A DNA stretch of 64,000 nucleotides from Sedimenticola sp. GTDB lineage: Bacteria; Pseudomonadota; Gammaproteobacteria; Chromatiales; Chromatiaceae. Within the stretch, counting starts at the first letter, position 1. Every line of letters starts with the position of its first letter. Positions 44,704-56,663 of this stretch are shown one piece after another. The DNA lies in contig JALSRN010000101.1 in NCBI GenBank assembly GCA_026984735.1, positions 34,176 to 98,175 on the forward strand, in the 5' to 3' direction. The position numbers were made by a program, and so were the translations under genes. The notes beneath the pieces were generated by a model, which saw only the letters and a program-made list of their open reading frames with translations, searched no databases and was not told the origin of the DNA.

Positions 44704-45047
44704 GGGGTAATCGTGAAAGAAAGGTTCCGGGGAGCGGCGCGTCGATCATCGCGCTTTCGGAAAAAGGAGGCGTGAAGTCGGCGGTTTGCAGCTGGCAGAT
44801 TGCAGCGGCGCAATCGCAGGAACAGCCCTGCCCAGCCTGAAGGGCTGCATGGGGACCGTCGGGGACGCCGTGAACACTTCGTACCTGCGGAGTCGGTCTC
44901 GGCTTCCATGCCGCGGACACCCCGCCCCTTTTTCCCTTTCAGGCCCTCGAACCGGGCTTCGCAGCGGCTCAGGACCCGATTCATGGGATTGTCCTGCATG
45001 GGGCCGTGGCGGGCGGCAAGTCGATCATCCGCTTTGCCAACCGCCGC
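44704..45047. other. Intergenic region between ahcY and metF with hairpins and repeat-like sequence
   Basis: 344 nt. The track ORF at 44700-44999 overlaps the metF start and has no domain, so I treat the stretch as non-coding. Hairpins: GATTGC-AGCGGC-GCAATC (44798-44815) and CAGCCCT-11 nt-AGGGCTG (44823-44847). ACGCCGTGAA and ACTTCGT at 44865-44882 recur, inverted, in the gap-pgk repeat. I see no known riboswitch signature. Confidence 0.5.
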
Positions 45048-46460
<1,413 letters not shown>

Positions 46461-46494
46461 GTCATTTCTCCTGAAGGTTGGTTCTCAGAAAAAA

Positions 46495-46555
46495 TGAGCG
46501 CCGTTGTTTCATGTCCGAGCCTGGCCCGGCATGGCCGGGTTGCAGCGCTCCTCGG
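46495..46555 (-). ncRNA. SAH riboswitch in the ahcY leader
   Basis: On the minus strand the leader contains CCGAGGAGCGCTGC, a hairpin CCCGGC-CAT-GCCGGG, CCAGGCTCGG and, after a short linker, AACGGCGCTCA. These are the conserved parts of the SAH (ahcY) riboswitch: P1 is CCGAG/CTCGG, and the pseudoknot is GAGCGC with GCGCTC. The class binds SAH and turns expression on. A T6 run follows directly (CTCATTTTTT) and then the ribosome binding site. Confidence 0.93.
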
Positions 46556-46564
46556 AAAAGACGG

Positions 46565-46570
46565 ATTGTA
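46565..46570 (-). promoter_or_regulatory. -10 box for the ahcY leader
   Basis: TACAAT on the minus strand, nine bases before the 5' end of the SAH riboswitch. Transcription would thus start at or just before the aptamer. No good -35 match. Confidence 0.45.
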
Positions 46571-46618
46571 GGCCGGGCGGCGGTTCGACGCCAGATGGCA
46601 TCCCGCCCTCTGGGCGCG

Positions 46619-47785
46619 CTACAGCCCGGCCGCTTCGCGCAGCGCCTCCGCCTTGTCGGTGCGCTCCCAGGTGAATTCCGGCTCTTCGCGGCCGAAGTGG
46701 CCGTAGGCGGCGGTCTTGCGGTAGATGGGGCGCACCAGATCCAGCATCTGCTGGATGCCGTAGGGGGTGAGGTCGAAATGTTCGCGCACCAGGCGGGCGA
46801 TCTTCTCCTCCTCGATCTTGGCGGTGCCGAAGGTTTCGATGCTCACCGAGGTGGGCTGGGCCACGCCGATGGCGTAGGAGACCTGGATCTCGCAGCGGTC
46901 GGCCAGCCCCGCGGCGACGATGTTCTTGGCCACGTAGCGTCCGGCATAGGCGGCGGAGCGGTCCACCTTGGAGGGGTCCTTGCCCGAGAAGGCGCCGCCG
47001 CCATGGCGGGCCATGCCGCCATAGGTGTCCACGATGATCTTGCGGCCGGTGAGGCCGCAGTCGCCCACCGGGCCGCCGATGACGAATTTGCCGGTGGGGT
47101 TGATGTGGATGCGGGTATCGCCGGTGATCCACTCTTCGGGGATCACCGGCTTGATGATGTTCTCCATCACCGCTTCGTGCAGATGGGGCTGGTCGATGTC
47201 GGGGGCGTGCTGGGTGGAGAGCACGATGGCGTCGGCACCGACGATTTTTCCATCCCGGTAGCGCAGGGTCACCTGGCTCTTGGCGTCGGGGCGCAACCAG
47301 GGCAGCACCTGGGTCTTGCGCATCTCGGCCTGGCGCTGCACCAGCCGGTGGGCGTAGTGGATGGGAGCCGGCATCAACACCTCGGTTTCGTTGGTGGCAT
47401 AGCCGAACATCATGCCCTGGTCGCCCGCGCCCTGCTCTTCCGGGGCTTCGCGATCCACGCCCTGGGCGATGTCTCCGGACTGCTTGCCGATGAGCGACAT
47501 CACCGCACAGGTGGAGCCGTCGAAACCGACGTCGGAGCTGGTGTAGCCGATGTCGCACACCACCTTGCGCACCAGTTCGTCCAGATCCACCCAGGCTTCG
47601 GTGGTGATCTCGCCGGCGACGATGACGGCGCCGGTCTTCACCAGGGTCTCGCAGGCCACCCGCGCCCGCTGAGGGTTGGGATCCTGTTCGAGGATGGCGT
47701 CGAGCACCGCGTCGGAGATCTGGTCGGCGACCTTGTCGGGATGGCCCTCGGCCACCGATTCGGAAGTGAAGATGAAATCGCTCAT
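46619..47785 (-). CDS. metK: S-adenosylmethionine synthetase MetK
   Basis: 388 residues from [20 protein letters not shown]; the track ORF reads through the leader. Signatures: [15 protein letters not shown] (methionine/ATP site), [19 protein letters not shown] (P-loop-like) and [17 protein letters not shown]. It makes SAM from methionine and ATP. The gene has its own promoter and a SAM-II riboswitch with attenuator. Confidence 0.98.
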   Translation of the reverse strand: MSDFIFTSESVAEGHPDKVADQISDAVLDAILEQDPNPQRARVACETLVKTGAVIVAGEITTEAWVDLDELVRKVVCDIGYTSSDVGFDGSTCAVMSLIGKQSGDIAQGVDREAPEEQGAGDQGMMFGYATNETEVLMPAPIHYAHRLVQRQAEMRKTQVLPWLRPDAKSQVTLRYRDGKIVGADAIVLSTQHAPDIDQPHLHEAVMENIIKPVIPEEWITGDTRIHINPTGKFVIGGPVGDCGLTGRKIIVDTYGGMARHGGGAFSGKDPSKVDRSAAYAGRYVAKNIVAAGLADRCEIQVSYAIGVAQPTSVSIETFGTAKIEEEKIARLVREHFDLTPYGIQQMLDLVRPIYRKTAAYGHFGREEPEFTWERTDKAEALREAAGL

Positions 47786-47829
47786 GGTGGTCCCTGTTCC
47801 TGTCGTTGGGTTCCGGCGGCCCGGAAATG

Positions 47830-47865
47830 AAAAAAACCCGTCCTGCCGTGCGGCTGAGACGGGTT
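47830..47865 (-). terminator. Rho-independent attenuator in the metK leader
   Basis: Minus strand: AACCCGTC, a 15-nt loop, GACGGGTT, then an unbroken T run; 8-bp perfect stem. It lies between the SAM-II aptamer and the metK start. The loop contains AGCCGCAC, complementary over 8 bases to GTGCGGCT of the aptamer. Confidence 0.85.
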
Positions 47866-47883
47866 CGCGGCGTGGCCGGAATC

Positions 47884-47940
47884 TCGCTTTAGCCGCACTT
47901 CTATAGCGCCCGCAATCTGAGGTCAAATCGGCGCTTGGCG
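47884..47940 (-). ncRNA. SAM-II riboswitch in the metK leader
   Basis: Minus strand: P1 AGCGCC / GGCGCT encloses the loop GATTTGACC...ATTGCG; a linker ATAGAAGTGCGGCTAAAGCGAG follows. The order P1, GATTT, ACC, TTGC, P1', AAA-like linker, GCTAAA is that of the SAM-II (metA/SAM_alpha) class. The pseudoknot can form as TTGCG with TGCGG and CTC with GAG. SAM binding should favour the downstream terminator and switch metK off. The class call is from recalled consensus, not a model search. Confidence 0.85.
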
Positions 47941-47944
47941 GGTC

Positions 47945-47972
47945 ATTATTCAGGAACGCCCGCCATTGTCAA
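47945..47972 (-). promoter_or_regulatory. Sigma-70-like promoter for the metK leader
   Basis: Minus strand: perfect TTGACA, 16-nt spacer, AATAAT (5 of 6). The predicted transcription start, about 47938, coincides with the 5' edge of the SAM-II aptamer. Confidence 0.75.
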
Positions 47973-48040
47973 CTTTTTCTTCTTCTTCGCCGCTGCTATA
48001 TTGCTGCGCCTCAGCGCCATTCATCGGGAGGGAAAAGCTC

Positions 48041-48601
48041 ATGGTCTCGTTGCAAACCCCCGTCTGCGAATTTGGCAAGCCCGCGGTGGATTTCGCCCTG
48101 CCCGGCGTGGACGGCCGCGTCTGGACCCTCGACGACTGCAGGGGAGAGAAAGGCACCCTGGTGATGTTCATCTGCAACCACTGCCCCTATGTGAAGGCGA
48201 TCCGGGACCGCTTGGTGCGCGATACCCGGGAGTTGTTGGACTACGGGGTGAAGTCGGTGGCCATCATGTCCAACGATCCCTCCCTCTACGAGGAGGACTC
48301 CTTCGAGAACATGAAGAGGGTGGCTCGAGAGTACGACTTTCCCTTTCCTTACCTTTTCGATGAGACCCAGGAGGTGGCCAAGGCATACGGAGCCGTCTGC
48401 ACGCCCGACTTCTTCGGATACAACGCCGATCTGGAGCTCCAGTACCGAGGCCGTCTCGACGCCAGCCGCAAGGAGGCGGCGCCGCCGGATGCGCGTCGCG
48501 AGCTCTTCGAAGCGATGAAGCAGGTGGCCGAGACCGGCCGGGGGCCGGAGGAGCAGATTCCGAGCATGGGCTGCTCCATCAAGTGGAAAGAGGCGCCCTG
48601 A
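48041..48601 (+). CDS. Thioredoxin-fold (AhpC/TSA-like) protein
   Basis: 186 residues from ATG 48041, with GGGAGG upstream; the track start precedes the ribosome binding site. It has an N-terminal strand pattern (AVDFALPGVDGRVWTLDD), then VMFICNHCPYVKAI, a CxxC redox motif typical of this thioredoxin/peroxiredoxin-like family, and VCTPDFFGYNADLELQYRGRLD. No signal peptide. Divergent from metK and sharing its promoter region. A TATATT box lies at 47997-48002. Substrate unknown. Confidence 0.87.
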   Translation: MVSLQTPVCEFGKPAVDFALPGVDGRVWTLDDCRGEKGTLVMFICNHCPYVKAIRDRLVRDTRELLDYGVKSVAIMSNDPSLYEEDSFENMKRVAREYDFPFPYLFDETQEVAKAYGAVCTPDFFGYNADLELQYRGRLDASRKEAAPPDARRELFEAMKQVAETGRGPEEQIPSMGCSIKWKEAP

Positions 48602-48889
48602 GCCTCGCAACTGGTTGATTCGGCAGGGGAGAGGGCGGCTGGCGCGGTTCGCAACAGTTTCGGTTTATGGGCATATTCAAAACCTAGGGTATTGCCCGAT
48701 TGCCACCCTTGTTATGCTTTTGCGACAATGACGAACTGACTTCGTTTCGGGGGCGACGAACATCATCCTGCCGCCGGCGCCATCCCGCCGGTGCCCGAGG
48801 GTTCCAGATTCTTGTCCCGCTGTCCCCAGAGGACGGCGGATGGGGAACATTCGTCGAGATTGCAACCACAATGATTCAAGGAGGGGCTT
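48602..48889. other. tkt upstream region
   Basis: 288 nt without a gene. It contains a leader hairpin CCGCTGTCC-CCAGA-GGACGGCGG shortly before AAGGAGGGG, the tkt ribosome binding site. The promoter is presumably here, but no strong -35/-10 pair stands out. Confidence 0.5.
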
Positions 48890-50887
48890 ATGTCCTCGCG
48901 TAAAGATCTAGCCAATGCCATCCGTGCGCTCAGCATGGATGCCGTCCAGAAAGCGAAATCCGGCCATCCCGGCGCACCCATGGGGATGGCGGACATCGCC
49001 GAGGTGCTGTGGCGGGGCCACCTCAAGCACAACCCCGCCAACCCCAAGTGGTACGACCGTGACCGCTTCGTCCTCTCCAACGGCCACGGCTCCATGCTCA
49101 TCTATTCCCTGTTGCACCTCACCGGCTACGATCTGAGCATCGACGATCTCAAGGCTTTCCGCCAGCTCCACTCCAAGACCCCCGGCCATCCCGAGTACGG
49201 TTACACGCCGGGAGTGGAGACCACCACCGGTCCTTTGGGGCAGGGGATCACCAACGCCGTGGGCATGGCGCTGGCCGAGCGCACCTTGGCGGCCCAGTTC
49301 AACCGTCCCGGCCACGACATCGTGGACCACTACACCTGGGTGTTCCTGGGCGACGGCTGCATGATGGAGGGAATCTCTCACGAGGCCTGCTCGCTGGCCG
49401 GCGTCTGGGGGCTGGGCAAGCTCATCGCCTTCTGGGACGACAACGGAATCTCCATCGACGGCCATACCGAGGGGTGGTTCCGCGACGATACGCCGAAGCG
49501 TTTCGAGGCCTACGGCTGGCATGTGATCCGCGACGTGGACGGCCACGATCCCGAAGCCATCGACAAGGCGATCCACGAAGCCAAGTCGGTGAACAACAAG
49601 CCCACCCTCATCTGCTGCAAGACCATCATCGGCTATGGCGCGCCCAACCTGTGCGGTTCCCACGACTGCCACGGCGCGCCGCTGGGCGAGGACGAGATCA
49701 AGGCCACCCGCGAGAACCTCAACTGGCCTTATCCCCCCTTCGAGATTCCCGACGAGATCTACCAGGCGTGGGACGCCCGCGAGGCGGGCAAGGCGGCCGA
49801 GGCGGCGTGGAACGAGAAGTTCGCCGCCTACAAGGTCGAGTATCCCGAGCTGGCGGCCGAGTTCGAACGGCGGATGAAGGGCGAACTGCCCGAAAATTGG
49901 GAAGAGGTGGCCGACGACTACATCAAAGCCGCCGACGAGGCGGCCGAGAGCCCGGCCACCCGCAAGGCGTCGCAGAAGGCGATCACCGCCTACGCCAAGG
50001 CGCTGCCCGAGTTCCTGGGGGGGTCCGCGGACCTGACGCCCTCTAACCTCACCGCCTGGCCCGAGTCCAAGACCATCACCGACACCGTGGCCGACGGCAA
50101 CTACATCTCCTACGGCGTGCGGGAGTTCGCCATGTCGGCCATCATGAACGGAGTGGCCCTCCATGGCGGTTTCATTCCCTTCGGCGGCACTTTCCTGATG
50201 TTTTCCGAATACGCCCGCAACGCCCTGCGCATGGCCGCGCTGATGGGCGTGCAGAGCATCTTCGTCTACACCCACGACTCCATCGGCCTGGGCGAGGACG
50301 GCCCCACCCACCAGCCCGTGGAACAGATCTCCACCCTTCGGCTGATGCCCAATATGCACACTTGGCGTCCCTGCGACGCGGTGGAGACGGCGGTGGCCTG
50401 GCGCGCCGCCATCGAGCGCAAGGAGGGCCCCACCAGTCTGGTCTTCTCGCGCCAGGGGCTGCCCCATCAGGTGCGTTCCGACGAGCAGCTCTCCCTCATC
50501 GCGCATGGTGGCTACATTCTCAAGGATTGCGAGGGCAAGCCGGAGGCGATCATCATCGCCACCGGTTCGGAAGTGGCTTTGGCCATGGAGGCCGCCAAGC
50601 AGTTGGAAGAGGAGGGCAAGAAGGTGCGCGTGGTCTCCATGCCGTGCACCGAGGTCTTCGACCTCCAAGACCACGAGTACCGCGAGTCGGTGCTGCCTTC
50701 CGACGTCACCGCTCGGGTGGCGGTGGAGGCGGGCGTCACCGATTTCTGGTGGAAGTACGTGGGCCACCAGGGCCGCATCATCGGCATCGACCGTTTCGGC
50801 GAGTCGGCGCCGGCCAATGTCCTCTTCCCGCACTTCGGCTTCACCGTGGATCACGTGGTGAGCGCCGTCAAGGGCGTGATCGGCTGA
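48890..50887 (+). CDS. tkt: Transketolase
   Basis: 665 residues. Thiamine diphosphate enzyme: [34 protein letters not shown], the TPP motif [18 protein letters not shown] with [11 protein letters not shown], and [22 protein letters not shown] in the pyrimidine-binding domain. It exchanges two-carbon units between sugar phosphates in the pentose phosphate and Calvin cycles. Head of tkt-gap-pgk-pyk-fba, though a terminator follows it. Confidence 0.97.
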   Translation: MSSRKDLANAIRALSMDAVQKAKSGHPGAPMGMADIAEVLWRGHLKHNPANPKWYDRDRFVLSNGHGSMLIYSLLHLTGYDLSIDDLKAFRQLHSKTPGHPEYGYTPGVETTTGPLGQGITNAVGMALAERTLAAQFNRPGHDIVDHYTWVFLGDGCMMEGISHEACSLAGVWGLGKLIAFWDDNGISIDGHTEGWFRDDTPKRFEAYGWHVIRDVDGHDPEAIDKAIHEAKSVNNKPTLICCKTIIGYGAPNLCGSHDCHGAPLGEDEIKATRENLNWPYPPFEIPDEIYQAWDAREAGKAAEAAWNEKFAAYKVEYPELAAEFERRMKGELPENWEEVADDYIKAADEAAESPATRKASQKAITAYAKALPEFLGGSADLTPSNLTAWPESKTITDTVADGNYISYGVREFAMSAIMNGVALHGGFIPFGGTFLMFSEYARNALRMAALMGVQSIFVYTHDSIGLGEDGPTHQPVEQISTLRLMPNMHTWRPCDAVETAVAWRAAIERKEGPTSLVFSRQGLPHQVRSDEQLSLIAHGGYILKDCEGKPEAIIIATGSEVALAMEAAKQLEEEGKKVRVVSMPCTEVFDLQDHEYRESVLPSDVTARVAVEAGVTDFWWKYVGHQGRIIGIDRFGESAPANVLFPHFGFTVDHVVSAVKGVIG

Positions 50888-51967
<1,080 letters not shown>

Positions 51968-51980
51968 TCGACCAGGAAAA

Positions 51981-52082
51981 GCCGGCTCGGCGTTCACTTC
52001 ACGGATCTCGGCAGCAGGGATGCTGCCACGAAGTCTCCAGGGATGGATTCACGGCGTTCCGTGAAGTGAATGGTGAGCCGGC
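51981..52082. repeat. Long imperfect palindrome between gap and pgk
   Basis: Nested arms: GCCGGCTC/GAGCCGGC outside, then a 13-bp perfect TTCACTTCACGGA/TCCGTGAAGTGAA, and an inner hairpin GGCAGCA-GGGA-TGCTGCC. Between them lies AGGGATGGATTCACGGCGT, of a type I recall from dispersed intergenic repeats in gammaproteobacteria. No U tract follows the outer stem. Confidence 0.85.
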
Positions 52083-52160
52083 CATCCCGTTCCAGAATCA
52101 TTTGCCAAGGCATCGGGCCTTTGCAAATCGTTCTGAAAGACCTTCAGCAGGAGAGACAAG

Positions 52161-53342
52161 ATGTCCATAATCAAGATGACCGACCTCGACCTTTCCGGCA
52201 AGCGCGTGCTCATCCGCCAGGATCTCAACGTGCCCATCAAGGACGGCAAGGTCGCCTCCGACAAGCGTATCCGCGCTTCCCTCCCCACCATCGAAAAGTG
52301 CGTGGAGGCCGGCGCCCGGGTGATGCTCATGTCCCATCTGGGCCGGCCCACCGAGGGCGAGTACGACGAACAGTTCTCCCTCAAGCCGGTGGCCGACTAT
52401 CTTTCCGGCCTTCTGGGCCAGGAGGTGAAGCTGGTCAAGGACTATCTCGACCGGGTTCCGGAGGTGGACCAAGGCCAGGTGGTGCTTCTGGAGAACGTTC
52501 GTTTCAACAAGGGCGAGAAGAGCGACGACGAGGAGCTTTCCAAGAAATACGCGGCTCTGTGCGACGTCTACGTGATGGACGCGTTCGGCACCGCTCACCG
52601 GGCCCAGGCCTCCACCCACGGCGTGGCCCGCTTCGCTCCAGTGGCTTGCGCCGGTCCGCTCCTGGCAGGCGAGCTGGAGGCGCTGGGCAAGGCGCTCAAC
52701 GATCCCGAGCGGCCCATGGTCGCCATCGTCGGCGGTTCCAAGGTCTCCACCAAGCTGACTGTTCTGGAGAGTCTCTCCAAAGTGGTGGATCAGCTCATCC
52801 CCGGCGGCGGCATCGCCAACACCTTCATCGCCGCGGCGGGCTACGACGTGGGCAAGTCGCTCTACGAGCCCGATCTGGTGGACGAGGCCAAGCGCCTGAT
52901 GGAGGCGGCCAAGGCCAAGGGAGGCGAGATTCCCGTGCCCACCGACGTGGTGGTGGGCAAGGAGTTCTCGGAGGACGCCGAGGCGACGGTGAAGAAGGTG
53001 GACGAAGTGGCCGAGGACGACATGATCTTCGACATCGGCCCCGAGACCGCGGCGCGCTTCGCCGAGATGATGAAGGCGGCCGGCACCATCGTCTGGAACG
53101 GCCCCGTGGGCGTCTTCGAGTTCGACCAGTTCGGCGAGGGCACCAAGGCGCTGGGCGAGGCCATCGCCGAGTCCAAGGCCTTCTCCATCGCCGGCGGCGG
53201 CGATACCCTGGCGGCCGTGGACAAATACGGCCTGGCGGATCGTATATCCTATATCTCCACCGGCGGCGGCGCTTTCCTCGAGTTCCTGGAGGGCAAGAAG
53301 CTGCCCGCCGTCGCCATTCTGGAGGAGCGAGCCGGCGGTTGA
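52161..53342 (+). CDS. pgk: Phosphoglycerate kinase
   Basis: 393 residues with AGGAGAG before the ATG. Substrate site [50 protein letters not shown], and ATP-binding [15 protein letters not shown] and [13 protein letters not shown]. It phosphorylates 3-phosphoglycerate in carbon fixation or makes ATP in glycolysis. Follows the gap-pgk palindrome; pyk starts 31 nt later. Confidence 0.98.
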   Translation: MSIIKMTDLDLSGKRVLIRQDLNVPIKDGKVASDKRIRASLPTIEKCVEAGARVMLMSHLGRPTEGEYDEQFSLKPVADYLSGLLGQEVKLVKDYLDRVPEVDQGQVVLLENVRFNKGEKSDDEELSKKYAALCDVYVMDAFGTAHRAQASTHGVARFAPVACAGPLLAGELEALGKALNDPERPMVAIVGGSKVSTKLTVLESLSKVVDQLIPGGGIANTFIAAAGYDVGKSLYEPDLVDEAKRLMEAAKAKGGEIPVPTDVVVGKEFSEDAEATVKKVDEVAEDDMIFDIGPETAARFAEMMKAAGTIVWNGPVGVFEFDQFGEGTKALGEAIAESKAFSIAGGGDTLAAVDKYGLADRISYISTGGGAFLEFLEGKKLPAVAILEERAGG

Positions 53343-53373
53343 CGCCGGAGACAACCTCGACGGGAAACCTTTG

Positions 53374-54822
53374 ATGCCAAGACGAACGAAGATCGTAGCC
53401 ACGCTGGGGCCGGCCACCGACGACCCCAAGATGCTGGACGAGGTGATCGCCGCCGGCGTGGATGTGGTCCGTCTGAACCTTTCCCACGCCACCCACGAGG
53501 AGCATGCCGAGCGCGCCGAGCGGATCCGCAACCGCTGCCGCGCCTCGGGGCGCCAGGTGGGGGTGCTGGTGGATCTTCAAGGACCCAAGATCCGCATCGG
53601 CGGATTCGCCGAGGGGCCGGTGGTGCTGCACGAGGGGGATCACTTCATTCTCGACGCGGCGCTGGATCCCGAGGGCGGCAACCAGGAGCGGGTGAGCGTC
53701 ACCTACAAGGCGTTGCCCGAAGAGGTCTCTCGTGGCGACACCCTGTTGCTGGACGACGGGCAGATCGTCCTCTGGGTGGAAGAAGTGATCGATCAGGAGG
53801 TGCGCTGCAAGGTGACCGTGGGCGGCGTTCTCTCCGACAAGAAGGGGCTGAACAAGCAGGGCGGCGGCCTCTCCGCGCCGGCGCTCACCGACAAGGACAA
53901 GGAGGATATCCGCTTCGCCGCCTCCATCGACGCGGACTACCTGGCGGTTTCGTTCGTGCGCTGCGCCGAGGACGTCAACACGGCGCGCAAGCTGTTGCGC
54001 GAGGCGGGCGGCGAAGGGGGCATCGTCTCCAAGATCGAGCGGGCCGAGGCGCTGGAGTGCATCGACGAGATCATCGACGCCTCCGACGCCATCATGATCG
54101 CCCGGGGCGACCTGGGCGTGGAGATCGGCGACGCCGAACTGCCCGCCGTGCAGAAGGATCTCATCAAGAAGGCGCGTTCCATGAACTGCGTGGTGATCAC
54201 CGCCACCCAGATGATGCAGTCCATGATCGACAGCCCCATCCCCACCCGCGCCGAGGTGTTCGACGTGGCCAACGCCGTGCTGGACGGCACCGACGCGGTG
54301 ATGCTCTCCGCCGAGACCGCCGCCGGCAAGTATCCCGGCAGGGCGGTGGAGGCCATGGTGCGGGTCTGCGCCGAGGCGGAGAAGCAGGCGGTGACCCGCG
54401 TCTCCGACCACCGTCTGCACAGCGTCTTCGGCCGCATCGACGAGGCCATCGCCATGGCCTCCATGTACACCGCCAACCACCTGGGCGTGAAGGCGATCGC
54501 CGCACTCACCGAGTCGGGGTCCACCACCAAATGGATGTCACGCATCTCCTCGGGCATTCCCATCTACGCCCTGACCCCCCACGTCTCCACGCGGCGCAAA
54601 GTGACTCTCTACCGGGGGGTCTATCCGGTGAGCTTCGACGTCACCGGCGTCAATTCTCAGAAGGCCAACTTCGAGGTGATCGAGGAACTGAGGCGGCGGG
54701 GAGCGGTGCGCGACGGCGACTTGGTGATCATCACCAAGGGGGATCTTTCCGGAGTGCAAGGAGGCACCAACGTGATGAAGATCGTCCGGGTGGGTGACGT
54801 CTATGTTCCCGAAGACCAGTGA
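53374..54822 (+). CDS. pyk: Pyruvate kinase
   Basis: 482 residues from ATG 53374 (MPRRTKIVATLGPAT); the track takes the TTG just before. LDLQGPKIRIGGF-like segment, the catalytic GGIVSKIERAEALECIDEI (Lys/Glu), IMIARGDLGVEIG and VITATQMMQSMIDSPIPTRAE. It makes ATP and pyruvate from PEP. Its place among Calvin/gluconeogenic genes is common in autotrophic gammaproteobacteria and gives an exit of fixed carbon to biosynthesis. Confidence 0.97.
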   Translation: MPRRTKIVATLGPATDDPKMLDEVIAAGVDVVRLNLSHATHEEHAERAERIRNRCRASGRQVGVLVDLQGPKIRIGGFAEGPVVLHEGDHFILDAALDPEGGNQERVSVTYKALPEEVSRGDTLLLDDGQIVLWVEEVIDQEVRCKVTVGGVLSDKKGLNKQGGGLSAPALTDKDKEDIRFAASIDADYLAVSFVRCAEDVNTARKLLREAGGEGGIVSKIERAEALECIDEIIDASDAIMIARGDLGVEIGDAELPAVQKDLIKKARSMNCVVITATQMMQSMIDSPIPTRAEVFDVANAVLDGTDAVMLSAETAAGKYPGRAVEAMVRVCAEAEKQAVTRVSDHRLHSVFGRIDEAIAMASMYTANHLGVKAIAALTESGSTTKWMSRISSGIPIYALTPHVSTRRKVTLYRGVYPVSFDVTGVNSQKANFEVIEELRRRGAVRDGDLVIITKGDLSGVQGGTNVMKIVRVGDVYVPEDQ

Positions 54823-54873
54823 TACCGCATATTCAATCAACCAGAGCGAACCCGATCAGATAAGGAGAGAATC

Positions 54874-55938
54874 ATGGCACTGATTTCCATGCGTCAACTA
54901 CTCGATTACGCGGCCGAGCACGATTTCGGCATGCCCGCCTTCAATGTGAACAACATGGAGCAGGTTCACGCCATCATGCAGGCGGCCGACGAGTGCGACA
55001 GCCCCGTCATCATGCAGGGCTCGGCCGGCGCCCGCGCCTATGCGGGCGAGCCCTTCCTGCGCCGTCTCGTGCAGGCCGCGGTGGAGATGTACCCCCACAT
55101 CCCCGTGGTGATGCACCAGGACCACGGCGCCGAGCCGGGGGTCTGCCTGCGCTCCATCCAGTCCGGCTTCACCTCGGTGATGATGGACGGCTCGTTGATG
55201 CCCGACATGAAGACCCCCTCCACCTATGAATACAACGTGGAGACCACCCGCAAAGTGGTGGAGATGGCCCACGCCGGCGGCGTCTCGGTGGAGGGCGAGC
55301 TGGGCTGCCTGGGCTCGCTGGAGACCGGCATGATGGGCGAGGAGGACGGTCACGGCGCCGAGGGCAAGTTGGATATGGACCAGCTTCTCACCGACCCCGA
55401 CCAAGCCGCCGATTTCGTCAAGCAGACCGGGGTGGACGCCCTGGCCATCGCCATCGGCACCTCCCACGGCGCCTACAAGTTCACCAAGCCCCCCACGGGC
55501 GAAGTGCTGCGCATCGACCGCATCAAGGAGATCCACGCGCGCATCCCCGACACCCACCTGGTGATGCACGGCTCCTCCTCGGTGCCTCAGGAGTGGCTCA
55601 AGATCATCAACGAGTATGGCGGCGACATGGGCGAGACCTACGGCGTGCCCGTGGAGGAGATCGTGGAGGGCATCAAGCACGGGGTGCGCAAGGTGAACAT
55701 CGACACCGACCTGCGCATGGCTTCCACCGGCGCCATCCGCAAGCATCTGCACGACAACCCCAGCAACTTCGACCCGCGCAAGTTCCTCAAGGCCGCCACT
55801 CAGGCCATGAAGGAGATCTGCAAGGCGCGCTACGAGGCTTTCGGCAGCGCCGGTCACGCCGCCAAGATCAAGCCCGTCTCGCTCGAGGAGATGTACAAGC
55901 GCTACGAGAGCGGCTCGCTGGATCCCAAGGTGAGCTGA
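54874..55938 (+). CDS. fba: Fructose-1,6-bisphosphate aldolase, class II
   Basis: 354 residues, AAGGAGAG upstream. Zinc ligands in [12 protein letters not shown], acidic [16 protein letters not shown], substrate loop [10 protein letters not shown] and [13 protein letters not shown], and [17 protein letters not shown]. Belongs to the CbbA-like branch seen in autotrophs. Last gene of the operon, followed by a terminator. Confidence 0.97.
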   Translation: MALISMRQLLDYAAEHDFGMPAFNVNNMEQVHAIMQAADECDSPVIMQGSAGARAYAGEPFLRRLVQAAVEMYPHIPVVMHQDHGAEPGVCLRSIQSGFTSVMMDGSLMPDMKTPSTYEYNVETTRKVVEMAHAGGVSVEGELGCLGSLETGMMGEEDGHGAEGKLDMDQLLTDPDQAADFVKQTGVDALAIAIGTSHGAYKFTKPPTGEVLRIDRIKEIHARIPDTHLVMHGSSSVPQEWLKIINEYGGDMGETYGVPVEEIVEGIKHGVRKVNIDTDLRMASTGAIRKHLHDNPSNFDPRKFLKAATQAMKEICKARYEAFGSAGHAAKIKPVSLEEMYKRYESGSLDPKVS

Positions 55939-55961
55939 ACGGCTCCGATTCCTTTGCTGCG

Positions 55962-55985
55962 AAAGGGCGCTTCGGCGCCCTTTTT
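55962..55985 (+). terminator. Rho-independent terminator after fba
   Basis: AAAGGGCGC-TTCG-GCGCCCTTT followed by TT and C/T-rich sequence: 9-bp stem with a stable UUCG tetraloop, 24 nt after the fba stop. Confidence 0.92.
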
Positions 55986-56017
55986 CCTTTCCGCGGCGGA
56001 GAGGGCGAGGGAGAAGG

Positions 56018-56443
56018 TCAGGATGGCGGCTGAATGCCGTGCCGAATCAGCCAGTCCCGGTCCAGCTCCCAGCGCACGCCGCGCACCTTGGAATCGGCCA
56101 CCACCAGCGCCTTGGCCCGTTTCTGGGCCTGGGCCAGGCGGCGTTGGGCCTTTTGAAAGCGGGGGGAGTCGGGGCTGGCGCCGCTCACCTCGGGAAAGAT
56201 GCGCGCCAGCACCTCGGCCACGGGCACCTCGGTGGATCGGGGCGTGCTCATCACCGCGATGCCGTTCTCCAGCCGCACCACCCGGAAAGGGTAGGGAAAG
56301 GCGGAGACGAGGGGATCGGCCTCCAGCCGGCTGTTCAGCTTGCGCACCTCGGGGGGTTGATAGAGCACCGCCACCACCAGCGCGGCCACCAGGGCCAGGA
56401 GAACGGCTGCATAGATCTTCGTACCGCGGTCGAGTTTCGCCAT
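56018..56443 (-). CDS. Membrane-anchored protein of unknown function
   Basis: 141 residues from MAKLDRGTKIYAAVLLALVA; the track offers a start 20 codons upstream with no better ribosome binding site, so the start is uncertain. One N-terminal membrane helix (IYAAVLLALVAALVVAVLY), then a ~110-residue, probably periplasmic domain: PYPFRVVRLENGIAVMSTPRS, ARIFPEVSGASPDSPRFQKA and a helical tail with VRGVRWELDRDWLIRHGI. Family not recognised. It lies between the fba terminator (convergent) and the ECF sigma gene upstream, 220 nt away. Confidence 0.72.
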   Translation of the reverse strand: MAKLDRGTKIYAAVLLALVAALVVAVLYQPPEVRKLNSRLEADPLVSAFPYPFRVVRLENGIAVMSTPRSTEVPVAEVLARIFPEVSGASPDSPRFQKAQRRLAQAQKRAKALVVADSKVRGVRWELDRDWLIRHGIQPPS

Positions 56444-56663
56444 GGAGAAGGGGACCTTTGGATGTTCGCCCTGCTTGGTCGCATGCGCGCGAGTTAAAGT
56501 CAAGTTTATACGCGGAAAGAGGAGCGGGAGCCATGACGATCCTCATTCGTCAGGAGTCACCCTCGTCCCTTGTTTTCCGTTAACCCGGGTTCTGGAGCGA
56601 CATCCGGGCTGAACGGCCGCCGGCACCCCTTTTCCACTTCCCGAATCCCCGTGACGAGGCGGG

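Noticed and set aside
44700-44999. 99-residue minus-strand ORF upstream of metF
   Set aside because: Overlaps the metF start, has Arg/Ser/Cys-rich composition with no domain, and lies in repeat-like DNA.
44704-45047. A third riboswitch upstream of metF
   Set aside because: I looked for SAM, SAH, cobalamin and THF signatures on the minus strand and found none; only unrelated hairpins.
48908-50854. 648-residue ORF antisense to transketolase
   Set aside because: His/Gly/Val-rich composition typical of antisense reading in GC-rich DNA; no domain.
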